This document shows, in pieces, positions 19,340-27,737 of a stretch of DNA of 64,000 nucleotides; the first letter of the stretch is position 1; every line of letters begins with the position of its first letter. The notes beneath the pieces are model-generated. The model was given only the letters and a program-made list of their open reading frames with translations. It was not told the origin of the DNA and searched no databases. A program made the translations under genes and the position numbers. The DNA lies in assembly GCA_013912105.1 (NCBI GenBank), contig JACERY010000003.1, positions 1 through 64,000 of the forward strand. The letters are read 5' to 3'. This DNA is from Acidimicrobiales bacterium (lineage in GTDB: Bacteria; Actinomycetota; Acidimicrobiia; Acidimicrobiales; UBA8592).

Positions 19340-21802
19340 ATGACTGAACTCATTACGTTCACCGTCGTTGGTTTAGCAATTGGTTCCATATATTCAATTG
19401 CTTCGGCAGGGCTGGTAGTTACCTATACGACCTCAGGGATATTTAACTTTGCTCATGGTGCTATTGGGATGTTTACGGCGTTCATATATTGGCAGTTACG
19501 TTGGGACAATGGGTGGGGAGGTCAATGGCCTGCTCCAATAGCGATACTATTCGTACTCTTTGTCGTAGCTCCTTTAATCGGTATCTTCCTACAAGTAGTC
19601 GTAATGCGTGGCTTAGAAGGCACAAACGAAACTACAAAACTAGTTATACCGATAGCAGTAATGTTGGCCTTTATCGGGGCAACAAATTGGATATGGCAAG
19701 ATTTTGAATCAAGAATTCCTGAGCCCTTCTTTGGTAGAGAGTCAAAGTGGTCAATAGGTGATGCTTACATAACAACTCATCAAACAATTGTTGTTTTTAC
19801 TGCTCTCGCTCTTGCACTTCTGCTTAGGTTTCTTCTAACTCGTTCGAGAATTGGAATAACCATGCGGGCAGTAGTTGATAACAGGGAACTTGTTCAGCTG
19901 AACGGTGGAAAACCAGACTTTGCAGCCTTACTTAGCTGGGCAATTGGGGCAATGCTAGCAGCACTAGCAGGTATATTGATTTCCCCATTATTAGGAAGTT
20001 TGAACGTACTTGCTCTCACACTTCTGGTGGTTAATGCTTATGCAGCAGCGATTTTTGGGAGATTAAAGAATTTACCTTTGACGTTTCTTGGTGGATTAGC
20101 TATTGGTTTAGGCGTTTCATACTGGAATTGGCTTTCTGGAACTGGCCGGAAATGGCCTTGGCTATCTGAGTTGCGCTCAGCAATACCGGTAGTTATTCTT
20201 TTCGCTATCCTCATAGTCCTTCCACAGGATCGATTAAGAGGAAATTCGTTAACTAAATACAAAGAAAGCTTCAATATCCCTTCGATAAAATCATCATTAT
20301 CCTGGGGTCTAATTTTAATCGCAACTGTTTCTGCTTGCACCTTGATACTTGATGCTAAGTGGGAATTTACATTATCTAAGGGTATTAGCTTCGCAATTAT
20401 TGGACTGTCGATGGTTTTGTTAACCGGGTATGCAGGGGAAATTAATTTAGCCCCTCTCGCATTTGCAGGAATCGGAGCTATAGCTGCGTATCAGTTTGAT
20501 GTTGGTTCTGCAGTAGAGACCGGATCAGGTTTCGCTATTCTTGCGGTACTACTAGCTGGCTTTTTCGGGTATTTAGTTTTTCCAGCTTTTGGACTTAGGA
20601 AATCAAAACTATTACTAGCAGTCTTAAGTTTCGCAGCAATAGTTCTTTTCTTAGTAACACTGTTCGATGAAACTTCTGGAACTGGAATTGCTAGTAGGGA
20701 AACAATGTCTTTCAGCGGTCTATTAATTGCTGCACTTATTGCAGGGGCTGTCGGTGCCGTAGTGGCATTACCTGCATTGCGTCTCAGAGGGCTATACCTA
20801 GGCTTAGCGACATTCGCATTTGCAATTTTTGTTGACAAAATGATTTATAAACAAAGACAGACATTAAGTCTCGATATTCCATTTATTGGTGACGGAGAAG
20901 ATATCACCTTTAATATCTTCAACAACGGTGCGTTAAATATTCCTAGACCTGGATTTTTCGGGATTAACTTCAGGCAGAATCAATCTGCGATGTTAATCTT
21001 GCTGGCGATTACTTTCTCTATTCTAGCTGTGTTGCTTGTTGCACTTCGAAGAAGTACTTACGGCAGGCAATTAGCAGCACTTAGAGATAGTCCAGCAGCA
21101 TGTGCAACCCTTGGTTTAAATATGGTCAAACTTAAACTTTCTATATTCACACTTGCTGCTGCCTTAGCAGGATTTGGCGGAGCTCTTCATGCATCAAATT
21201 TACGAGCGATTCAAGAAGATGCCCCATTTACTGTATTCGAAGGATTAGCTTTGTTTATGCTCACAGTAGTTGGTGGAATTGGCTATATATCTGGCGCATT
21301 AATTGGCGGCATTCTCTATGGAACACTTTTTCTAGTGACGGCTGACTTTTGGGATAAGCTAGCGACTGATTGGGCGAGTTTCAGTTGGTTTTTCACACTC
21401 TTGCATGATTTCTTTATCTTCTTAGGGCCGGCTGTCGCTGGTATTGGTTTAGGACGAAACCCAAATGGTGTTGCATCGCAAATTTTTAATGGGTATCGAC
21501 CACTAAAAGAAAAAAGCAACAGAGGGCTTGTAGTCGGTGCGATAACATTGGTTATTTCTTTTTGGTTATTCCGAGTTACTCAGGTTTTTGATGGTTGGGT
21601 TTTCTTACTTCTCTCAACACCTGTGATACTGCTATGCCCACTTATCGCAGATGCTAAAACTAAAGATAAAAAGTCGCGAAGTAATAATACTATGGAGCTG
21701 ATTGGTATAGATACCGAATTCACCGACGATATTGTCAAAGAATTAGACCAGAAACTATCTTTACCTAATTCGGTATCCAAAAATCACAAAAGAGGTATCT
21801 AA
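19340..21802 (+). CDS. Fused LivH-LivM branched-chain-type ABC permease
   Basis: An 820-residue membrane protein with both permease subunits in one chain. The first ~300 residues are LivH-like (LAIGSIYSIASAGLVVTYTTSG, FNFAHGAIGM). After a linker the second part is LivM-like (LTGYAGEINLAPLAFAGIGA, ALRDSPAACATLGLN). A C-terminal extension of about 80 residues adds two more hydrophobic segments and a charged tail. In most bacteria these are two genes. It starts 12 bp after the binding-protein gene and ends 1 bp before the ATPase gene, so it is a tight operon. Confidence 0.9.
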   Translation: MTELITFTVVGLAIGSIYSIASAGLVVTYTTSGIFNFAHGAIGMFTAFIYWQLRWDNGWGGQWPAPIAILFVLFVVAPLIGIFLQVVVMRGLEGTNETTKLVIPIAVMLAFIGATNWIWQDFESRIPEPFFGRESKWSIGDAYITTHQTIVVFTALALALLLRFLLTRSRIGITMRAVVDNRELVQLNGGKPDFAALLSWAIGAMLAALAGILISPLLGSLNVLALTLLVVNAYAAAIFGRLKNLPLTFLGGLAIGLGVSYWNWLSGTGRKWPWLSELRSAIPVVILFAILIVLPQDRLRGNSLTKYKESFNIPSIKSSLSWGLILIATVSACTLILDAKWEFTLSKGISFAIIGLSMVLLTGYAGEINLAPLAFAGIGAIAAYQFDVGSAVETGSGFAILAVLLAGFFGYLVFPAFGLRKSKLLLAVLSFAAIVLFLVTLFDETSGTGIASRETMSFSGLLIAALIAGAVGAVVALPALRLRGLYLGLATFAFAIFVDKMIYKQRQTLSLDIPFIGDGEDITFNIFNNGALNIPRPGFFGINFRQNQSAMLILLAITFSILAVLLVALRRSTYGRQLAALRDSPAACATLGLNMVKLKLSIFTLAAALAGFGGALHASNLRAIQEDAPFTVFEGLALFMLTVVGGIGYISGALIGGILYGTLFLVTADFWDKLATDWASFSWFFTLLHDFFIFLGPAVAGIGLGRNPNGVASQIFNGYRPLKEKSNRGLVVGAITLVISFWLFRVTQVFDGWVFLLLSTPVILLCPLIADAKTKDKKSRSNNTMELIGIDTEFTDDIVKELDQKLSLPNSVSKNHKRGI

Positions 21803-21803
21803 A

Positions 21804-22547
21804 GTGAGCCTCTTGACGATAGATCAGTTAACGGTGAAATTTGGTGGACATACAGCCCTGCACGATGTATCAATGAGCATTACTGAAGGGAAAATTACGG
21901 GCTTGATTGGCCCAAATGGTGCTGGCAAGACCACGCTGTTTAATGTAGTAAGCGGTCTCCAACGTCCCCATAAGGGGCAAATACTATTGGACGGGAAAGT
22001 CATAACCAATAACGCTCCGTATAAAAGAGCCCGAGAAGGAATCGGACGGACCTTCCAGCGTCTCGAATTGTTTCCATCACTAACAGTTTCAGAAAATCTA
22101 AGGGTTGCAGGCGAAATTAGAAATCAGTGGCCAAAAAATCGAAAAACTTCCAATTCCACGAAAACCATAAATAAGAGGATTGATGAAATCCTTATGCAGA
22201 CTGGATTAGGAAACCTAGCGAATTATCATGTGGCAGAAATTCCTACCGGCAAAGCTCGGTTAGTGGAACTCGGCCGATCATTGATGCAAAACCCCAGATT
22301 GATACTTCTTGATGAACCAGCATCAGGCCAAAATGATGAGGAAACCGCCGAATTCGGCGATATTCTGCTCAACCTAAAGGAAAATGGAATTACGGTTTTT
22401 CTAGTAGAACATGACATGTCTTTAGTAATGGCAGTTTGCGATGATGTTTACGTGCTGGACTTCGGAACTATTATTGCCAATGGTTCTACAGAGCAAATTC
22501 AGAACGACCCAACGGTTATTAATGCCTATCTAGGTGATAGCACATGA
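21804..22547 (+). CDS. ABC transporter ATPase, LivG-like
   Basis: A 247-residue ATP-binding protein of the branched-chain amino acid type. Walker A is GPNGAGKTT, Walker B is LILLDEPASG, and the switch His is in VEHDMSLV. The ABC signature is poorly conserved: IPTGKARLVELGRSL stands where LSxGQ is expected, so this half site may be weak and rely on the partner LivF, which has a normal signature. GTG start. It overlaps livF by 4 bp (ATGA). Confidence 0.9.
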   Translation: MSLLTIDQLTVKFGGHTALHDVSMSITEGKITGLIGPNGAGKTTLFNVVSGLQRPHKGQILLDGKVITNNAPYKRAREGIGRTFQRLELFPSLTVSENLRVAGEIRNQWPKNRKTSNSTKTINKRIDEILMQTGLGNLANYHVAEIPTGKARLVELGRSLMQNPRLILLDEPASGQNDEETAEFGDILLNLKENGITVFLVEHDMSLVMAVCDDVYVLDFGTIIANGSTEQIQNDPTVINAYLGDST

Positions 22548-23260
22548 CGGCCCCTCTGTTGGAACTGATCAACGTTAGTGCTGGCTATGGAAGGATACCC
22601 GTCTTGCGCGGCATCAGTATCTCACTTTACCCAGGGGACATCTATGCTCTCTTGGGCCCTAACGGCGGGGGCAAGTCAACAACACTTAAAGTTTGTTCAA
22701 ATCAATTAGAAATTACGTCAGGGGACTTTAAAATTGCGGGGCATACTATGGTAGGAATTACGCCTGAACAACTCTCCAAAGTAGGCGTCTGCACAATTCC
22801 AGAAGGGAAAGGTATATTCCCTAACTTAAGTGTTCAAGAAAATCTTATTATGATGACACATACAGGAGTTTCACTTGAAGATATTGAATCCGTAACATTT
22901 GAAAGATTTCCTCAATTAGCAACTCGCAGAAAGCAACTAGCTGGGACTTTGTCAGGCGGAGAACAACAAATGCTAGCGATGTCTCGCGCCCTCGGAACGA
23001 ATCCAAGAATACTTCTTCTTGACGAACTATCAATGGGATTAGCCCCCATTATTGTCAAAGATTTATACCAAATAGTGCACCAATTATCGCAAGAAGGGAT
23101 CGCCGTATTGGTTGTTGAACAATTTGCGAGAACTGTGTTAGGCGTTTCAAATAAAGCCGGAATAATGATTAACGGTAAAATAGTTCGTGAAGGAGAACCA
23201 AACGAACTTGAGGAACAACTCTCTGCTGCCTATCTTGGCAAGAAGAGCTCTAACAGTTAA
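22544..23260 (+). CDS. ABC transporter ATPase, LivF-like
   Basis: A 238-residue ATP-binding protein. Walker A is GPNGGGKST, the signature LSGGEQQMLAMSRAL is intact, and Walker B is ILLLDELSMGLAP, where the LDELSMGLAP form is typical of LivF. It completes the importer with the LivG partner and the fused permease. Start overlaps the stop of the preceding gene. Confidence 0.92.
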   Translation: MTAPLLELINVSAGYGRIPVLRGISISLYPGDIYALLGPNGGGKSTTLKVCSNQLEITSGDFKIAGHTMVGITPEQLSKVGVCTIPEGKGIFPNLSVQENLIMMTHTGVSLEDIESVTFERFPQLATRRKQLAGTLSGGEQQMLAMSRALGTNPRILLLDELSMGLAPIIVKDLYQIVHQLSQEGIAVLVVEQFARTVLGVSNKAGIMINGKIVREGEPNELEEQLSAAYLGKKSSNS

Positions 23261-23275
23261 ACATAATAATAGGGG

Positions 23276-23605
23276 ATGAAGATGAAAGACGAATTTGCAG
23301 AAGCAGTTGAGAGTATTCGAAAAAAGAAAACCACCCATGACCGAGATCGTATCTATGAGATTATTGGCTTTTCTCTGTTAGTGGTTGGCGCTCTGATAGC
23401 TTTGATCGCCTACATTATTGCTGGTTCTCAGAACAGTGGTAACTTAGCAATAGATAACTTAGAACATAATGAACATACAATTTTATCTATCTTTGGCCTA
23501 GCACTATCCATAGTTGGCGGTTTCATCTACCTTCGGTACAGCATTGGCAGATTCCTAAGATTCTGGCTTCTACGACAAATTTACGAATCACAACCAAATG
23601 AGTAG
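23276..23605 (+). CDS. Small membrane protein, unknown
   Basis: A 109-residue protein with a charged N-terminal third followed by two hydrophobic helices (around residues 29-50 and 68-86) and a basic tail. I do not recognise a family. It lies between the ABC transporter and an SDR gene with short spacing (15 bp before, 8-bp overlap after), so it is cotranscribed. A second in-frame ATG exists 6 nt downstream and may be the true start. Confidence 0.7.
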   Translation: MKMKDEFAEAVESIRKKKTTHDRDRIYEIIGFSLLVVGALIALIAYIIAGSQNSGNLAIDNLEHNEHTILSIFGLALSIVGGFIYLRYSIGRFLRFWLLRQIYESQPNE

Positions 23606-24320
23606 AAGCAAGCACATTGTTGTTACTGGGGGAGGACAAGGTATAGGTTTTGCAACCGCAGAGGCATTGACAAAAGAGGGTCATGATGTTTCAATTCTTG
23701 ATTCAAATGCGGATGCTCTTAGCAAAGTAAGTGAAAAGCTAGATTGCACAACAGTTCACATTGACATTTCAAATGAAGATGAAGTAAGAAGTTTCTTTGG
23801 CTCGACAGGCAAGATAGATGCTTTAGTCAATAACGCAGGAATATGGATTCCTCAGAATTTAGTTGATATGTCAACTGAAGATCAAGCACAAGTGGTTCAG
23901 GTCAATCTAATGGGAACAGTTTTCTGTACCAGATATGCCCTTGATAAATTAGATAAAACGTCTGATAGCGTTATAGTCAATCTGACCTCAGCTGCAGCTA
24001 AAACAAACTCACCAGGTCTAGGCCTTTATGCTGCTTCAAAATCAGCGATTGAAACATTAACTAAACAGTGGGCCTTAGAGCTAGCCCCAATTAGGGTGAA
24101 TGCTGTTGGCCCTGGACTAATTGTTACTGAAGGGACCGCGGAAAACTATGAAGGAGAAGCACGTCAGATACGTGGCAATGCAGTTCCTATAAAGAGAGTA
24201 GGTGATGCTAGCGACGTATCTGCAGTTATTAACTTCTTGATCTCTGCTGAAGGGCGTTACATTAACGGTCAAATAGTGTATGTAGATGGTGGAATCACAG
24301 CTGGCTCTCTTAGAAAGTAA
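23598..24320 (+). CDS. SDR family oxidoreductase
   Basis: A 240-residue classical short-chain dehydrogenase: TGGGQGIGFATAE for cofactor binding, LVNNAGIW, Ser in NLTSAAAK, and Y-x3-K in GLYAASKSAIE. SILDSN after the second strand suggests NAD. The C-terminal GQIVYVDGGIT is the usual FabG-like ending. It is the last gene of the transporter operon and probably oxidises or reduces an intermediate of the imported substrate. Confidence 0.9.
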   Translation: MSRSKHIVVTGGGQGIGFATAEALTKEGHDVSILDSNADALSKVSEKLDCTTVHIDISNEDEVRSFFGSTGKIDALVNNAGIWIPQNLVDMSTEDQAQVVQVNLMGTVFCTRYALDKLDKTSDSVIVNLTSAAAKTNSPGLGLYAASKSAIETLTKQWALELAPIRVNAVGPGLIVTEGTAENYEGEARQIRGNAVPIKRVGDASDVSAVINFLISAEGRYINGQIVYVDGGITAGSLRK

Positions 24321-24650
24321 TTAAAGAAGAGCGAAGTAGCCCCAAGCACAGGCAGCAACCGTGCCAAAAAACAAAGTGGTTTTAAAGCCACTTTTTAGAA
24401 CCCCATAGAGAAAGCCGATTACACCGATTACACCGACGATAACTAAAATCAAAGTTAGTATCGGGTTGGAGCTAGCGGCTTCTATCAATGAATCAGGTAT
24501 CGAATTCGATATCTGTTCAGGTAAAGAGTTAACTACATCCTTAGGTAAAAGTTTCAGAGTTCCGTTTTTAATAGATGTTTGGATATCCGCAGGAAGTCTT
24601 TCGAAAATTTCTTCACTTAGATCACCCAATTCCTTTGGGAAGTAATACAT
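24321..24650 (-). CDS. Hypothetical protein with C-terminal membrane helices
   Basis: A 109-residue protein of unknown family. The first 55 residues are amphipathic and contain repeated short LP-type units (FERLPADIQTSI, LKLLPKDVVNSL, PEQISNSIPDSL), then two hydrophobic segments (ILTLILVIVGVIGVIGFLYG and TTLFFGTVAACAWGYF). It abuts the convergent SDR gene end to end. The repeated LP-x4-S pattern suggests a small helical repeat. No function assigned. Confidence 0.6.
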   Translation of the reverse strand: MYYFPKELGDLSEEIFERLPADIQTSIKNGTLKLLPKDVVNSLPEQISNSIPDSLIEAASSNPILTLILVIVGVIGVIGFLYGVLKSGFKTTLFFGTVAACAWGYFALL

Positions 24651-24696
24651 GGGTTGATTGTTGCCGATAAGTCACCAAAAGTGGTGAACCTTTCCA

Positions 24697-25479
24697 CTAA
24701 ATTAGTTCAGGACGGAGTAAGGCTTCGGATCCACCATCTACATAAAGTATTTGACCGTGAACGAACGAAGATTTTGGATTTAGAAAGAAGTCAATCACAT
24801 TTGCAACTTCTTCGGCGGGAGCAGATTTTGCTATTCCAGTTGGCATAGCTTCAATCCCCGAAGAAACATTAGGATGGGCTAACAGGCTATCCAACATAGG
24901 TGTTTCCATTTTCCCGGGGGCAATTCCATTCAATCTCACTCCAGCTTCAGCCCACTTAAGAGTGTTTAAGCGAACGAATCTAGCTAACGCAGATTTGCAA
25001 CTACTGTACGCAATAATTCCAGCGTCTAATGGAGAAGCTTTTGATAGTTTCGTTACTAAATCTATAGCTTTGTCCGAATTACGATCAAGTAAATACTGTT
25101 CTAGCACAGGGTCCCCTCCGATAGCTGCGCCGATTGATGATACAGCGACAGCTGAGCTCCCAGTATTCAGGGATAATGGGCTGAGAAAGTGTTCTAATAT
25201 GTGAACAGCTCCAAACCAGTTAACTTCGAGGATTTCAATTGGATTACTGTGTATTGGACTTAAGCCGGCATTTGAGACGACAGCCTTTGGGGATGGACAT
25301 AGCTCTAAAGACTTCTGGACAGCCTCAACACGTCCGTTTACAGTTGATAAGTCTGCTTTTAAATCAACTTCACCTGAGCGATCAATGGTAATCACGCTCT
25401 CACCCTTAGAAGATAGTAATTTTGCAAGTGCTTTACCTAGACCGGAGCCTCCACCTGTTATGATTACAGCGTTTTGCAT
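24697..25479 (-). CDS. SDR family oxidoreductase
   Basis: A 260-residue short-chain dehydrogenase: TGGGSGLGKALA, VSNAG, AVSSIGAA with the catalytic Ser, and Y-x3-K as AYSSCKSALARF. The fourth and fifth helices hold an insertion (EQYLLDRNSDKAIDLVTKL) as in 3-alpha-hydroxysteroid dehydrogenase-like members, so a steroid-like or bulky alcohol substrate is possible. It is divergent from the thioesterase with only 53 bp between starts, and it has a clean leaderless promoter. Confidence 0.87.
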   Translation of the reverse strand: MQNAVIITGGGSGLGKALAKLLSSKGESVITIDRSGEVDLKADLSTVNGRVEAVQKSLELCPSPKAVVSNAGLSPIHSNPIEILEVNWFGAVHILEHFLSPLSLNTGSSAVAVSSIGAAIGGDPVLEQYLLDRNSDKAIDLVTKLSKASPLDAGIIAYSSCKSALARFVRLNTLKWAEAGVRLNGIAPGKMETPMLDSLLAHPNVSSGIEAMPTGIAKSAPAEEVANVIDFFLNPKSSFVHGQILYVDGGSEALLRPELI

Positions 25480-25485
25480 AGAGAA

Positions 25486-25491
25486 ATAATA
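25486..25491 (-). promoter_or_regulatory. -10 element, leaderless SDR gene
   Basis: On the minus strand TATTAT lies 6 nt before the ATG at 25479, with no ribosome binding site between. Confidence 0.6.
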
Positions 25492-25532
25492 GCCTCGAAA
25501 TTAGGAATAGAGAATACTTGTGAGGATTTAGA

Positions 25533-26345
25533 TTGACGTCAAATACTGAAATAAGCACATTTAAAGAATTAATCGCACTAGAACAGATTCATGAAACTGA
25601 GTTCTTGGGGCAAAGTCCGAAGTACACGTGGGGGAGGGTGTATGGAGGCCAAGTCGTCGCTCAAGGTCTAGCTTCAGCACAGAATACAGTTTCTTCAGAG
25701 CTTCGCGTTCATTCTATACACGCTTACTTTATTAGGGGAGGGACATCCGAAGAACCGATTGTGTACCAGGTAGATTGCCTAAGAGATGGGAAATCATTCG
25801 CGACTAGACGCGTTGTAGCGAATCAAGCCGATGGGGCGATTCTAAATCTTTCAGCATCATTCCAACTTGTTGAGAATGGGCCTGATATCGACAACAGAAT
25901 TGACCTATCCTCAATACCGCGCCCGTCCTCCCTAGAGAGTGAGAATTGGTCTGATCTGATGGAGAGAAGAGTGATTCCATCTGGTGAAATACCAAATAGC
26001 CATGGCGTCTGGCTAAAACTGAATGGTAGTTCAAAAGATAAGAGATCTAATGAACTTGGCGTTGTCTACGCAAGTGACGATGTTCCTTTTGATGCTGCTA
26101 TACGGCAACATCCAAAATTTACAGGCTTATGGGACGGGGCAGGTGACCCTCCATTTTTTGGAGCGAGCTTGGATCACGCTGTTTGGTTTCATAGATCAAG
26201 AAACCCATACGAATGGCAATTACACCTTCATGAGGGCGTTACTCATATCGGGAATAGGGGTTTAGCAACAGGTAAGATCTATTCATTAGATGGATCGCAT
26301 GTTGCAACAGTGGTTCAAGAAATTCTTCAGCGAACATCTCGCTGA
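25533..26345 (+). CDS. tesB: Acyl-CoA thioesterase II
   Basis: A 270-residue double hot-dog thioesterase that hydrolyses acyl-CoA to free acid and CoA. The typical N-terminal RVYGGQVVAQGLASAQ and HSIHAYFIRGG segments and the C-terminal ASLDHAVWFHR with the catalytic Asp are present. Length is slightly short of the usual ~285. The start is TTG preceded by GAGGA, since a stop lies just upstream. Likely role is recycling CoA during acyl-CoA catabolism. Confidence 0.93.
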   Translation: MTSNTEISTFKELIALEQIHETEFLGQSPKYTWGRVYGGQVVAQGLASAQNTVSSELRVHSIHAYFIRGGTSEEPIVYQVDCLRDGKSFATRRVVANQADGAILNLSASFQLVENGPDIDNRIDLSSIPRPSSLESENWSDLMERRVIPSGEIPNSHGVWLKLNGSSKDKRSNELGVVYASDDVPFDAAIRQHPKFTGLWDGAGDPPFFGASLDHAVWFHRSRNPYEWQLHLHEGVTHIGNRGLATGKIYSLDGSHVATVVQEILQRTSR

Positions 26346-26348
26346 TCG

Positions 26349-27728
26349 TTAAGAACGATTAGATAAACGAATAGCAGAAAGGAAAGTTAAGAAACCTGCG
26401 ATCGGCATAACTAACAATCCACTTCTGTAAGCTTCGAAAGAGCCAGATTCACCTACAGTGCCAATTATTGCAAGGACCACAGCTATACCTAGTGCGCCTC
26501 CTATCCTTTGAATGGTATGTATTACTGAAGTTGCACTACCTAAAAGAGACTCTGAAGTCCCGCTAGCACCAATTGAAGTTAGCGTTGGCCAAACTGTCGC
26601 CATTCCTATTCCTGAACCTATTAATGCCGGTATAAGAAAGACCATAGATTCGTTTATGTCTACAAAGAGCCAGAAGAAGAAAAATAATAGTGAATAGATG
26701 GATATTCCAGGAATAACAACTCTCCGGAATCCGTACCTGTCGGATATTCGCCCAAATGAAATTGAACATAAACTCATAGATCCTGGCATTATCGTCAAGA
26801 GCAGACCTGCTTTGACTATCCCATACTCCCAAACTTCTGTTAGAAACAGCAATACTGCTAACCAATGAGCGTAAAACGCTATTCCGGCAAACAAGGACAT
26901 GATACTTGAGATAAGAAAATTTCTATTTTGAAATAATTGCAATTGTAGAGGTGATGATGCCGAGTCACTGGACCTTTTTACAAGTACCGCTAAGAGAAAC
27001 AGACCCCCCATTAGCAAAGCGAGTGTTTTGATAGAGTAAACGCCCCATGAATCGGCTTTGACTATTGGCAGAATAATTGCTGACAAACCCGCAATCGTCA
27101 ATACCGAGTCGAAAATTTTAATTGAAACTGATTTGTCCCCGCCATGAGGGAACTCGGCACCAGAAAGACAATATAGAACAAAGATACCTATCGGTATTTG
27201 AAGGGCAAATAATGCTCGCCAGGTAAAGGTACTTATTAATGAGGTAACTATAAGAGGGGAAATGGCACCAGCAACCGCAGTATAGAATCCCCACCGGCCA
27301 ACAGCTTCAGCTTCACGGCCACGGCCAGAATACATGATCACTAGTGCAACAGCTGCAGGACCCATTAAAGCCTGACTAGCTGCAGCTAATCCGCGGGCGA
27401 AAACAAGAAACCATAATGTAGGCGCGATTGTAGAAAGCAAAACACCAATTACAAATAGCTGGACTCCAATTTTATATAGCCTGTGTGGGCCGGATTTATC
27501 TGTTAGGCGACCGGACTGAAGCAATAAGGCTGCACCGACGATATTTGTTATTGTTAGAACCCACGACGCGCTCGATGCATTACCGCCGGCAAAATTGTCA
27601 CGAATATCTGGAAAGACGAAAAATGATGCCGAGGCATCCCAACCTCCAATAAAACCGGCGAGTAAAGCAGCAAGCTCTAGATTTCCTTTAACACGCCTCT
27701 TCCTAGAATTTCGGTACGTTTTATCCAA
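26349..27728 (-). CDS. MFS transporter, drug-efflux-like
   Basis: A 459-residue major facilitator with about 12-14 hydrophobic helices. The A-type loop motif is GRLTDKSGPHRLYKIG, and the repeat in the second half is GRISDRYGFRR. The WRALFALQIPIG segment is frequent in proton-driven multidrug exporters of the DHA2 group. It begins 9 bp after the stop of the PEP-utilising protein, so the two are cotranscribed and may share a substrate. Confidence 0.85.
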   Translation of the reverse strand: MDKTYRNSRKRRVKGNLELAALLAGFIGGWDASASFFVFPDIRDNFAGGNASSASWVLTITNIVGAALLLQSGRLTDKSGPHRLYKIGVQLFVIGVLLSTIAPTLWFLVFARGLAAASQALMGPAAVALVIMYSGRGREAEAVGRWGFYTAVAGAISPLIVTSLISTFTWRALFALQIPIGIFVLYCLSGAEFPHGGDKSVSIKIFDSVLTIAGLSAIILPIVKADSWGVYSIKTLALLMGGLFLLAVLVKRSSDSASSPLQLQLFQNRNFLISSIMSLFAGIAFYAHWLAVLLFLTEVWEYGIVKAGLLLTIMPGSMSLCSISFGRISDRYGFRRVVIPGISIYSLLFFFFWLFVDINESMVFLIPALIGSGIGMATVWPTLTSIGASGTSESLLGSATSVIHTIQRIGGALGIAVVLAIIGTVGESGSFEAYRSGLLVMPIAGFLTFLSAIRLSNRS

Positions 27729-27737
27729 GGAAATTTC

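Noticed and set aside
19340..21802. Possible frameshift or assembly error producing the LivH-LivM fusion
   Set aside because: The linker is long, in frame and of normal composition, with ordinary operon junctions on both sides.
24672..24687. Small perfect hairpin TCACCA-AAAG-TGGTGA between two minus-strand genes
   Set aside because: Only six pairs and no T-run on either side, so it is not a convincing terminator or operator.
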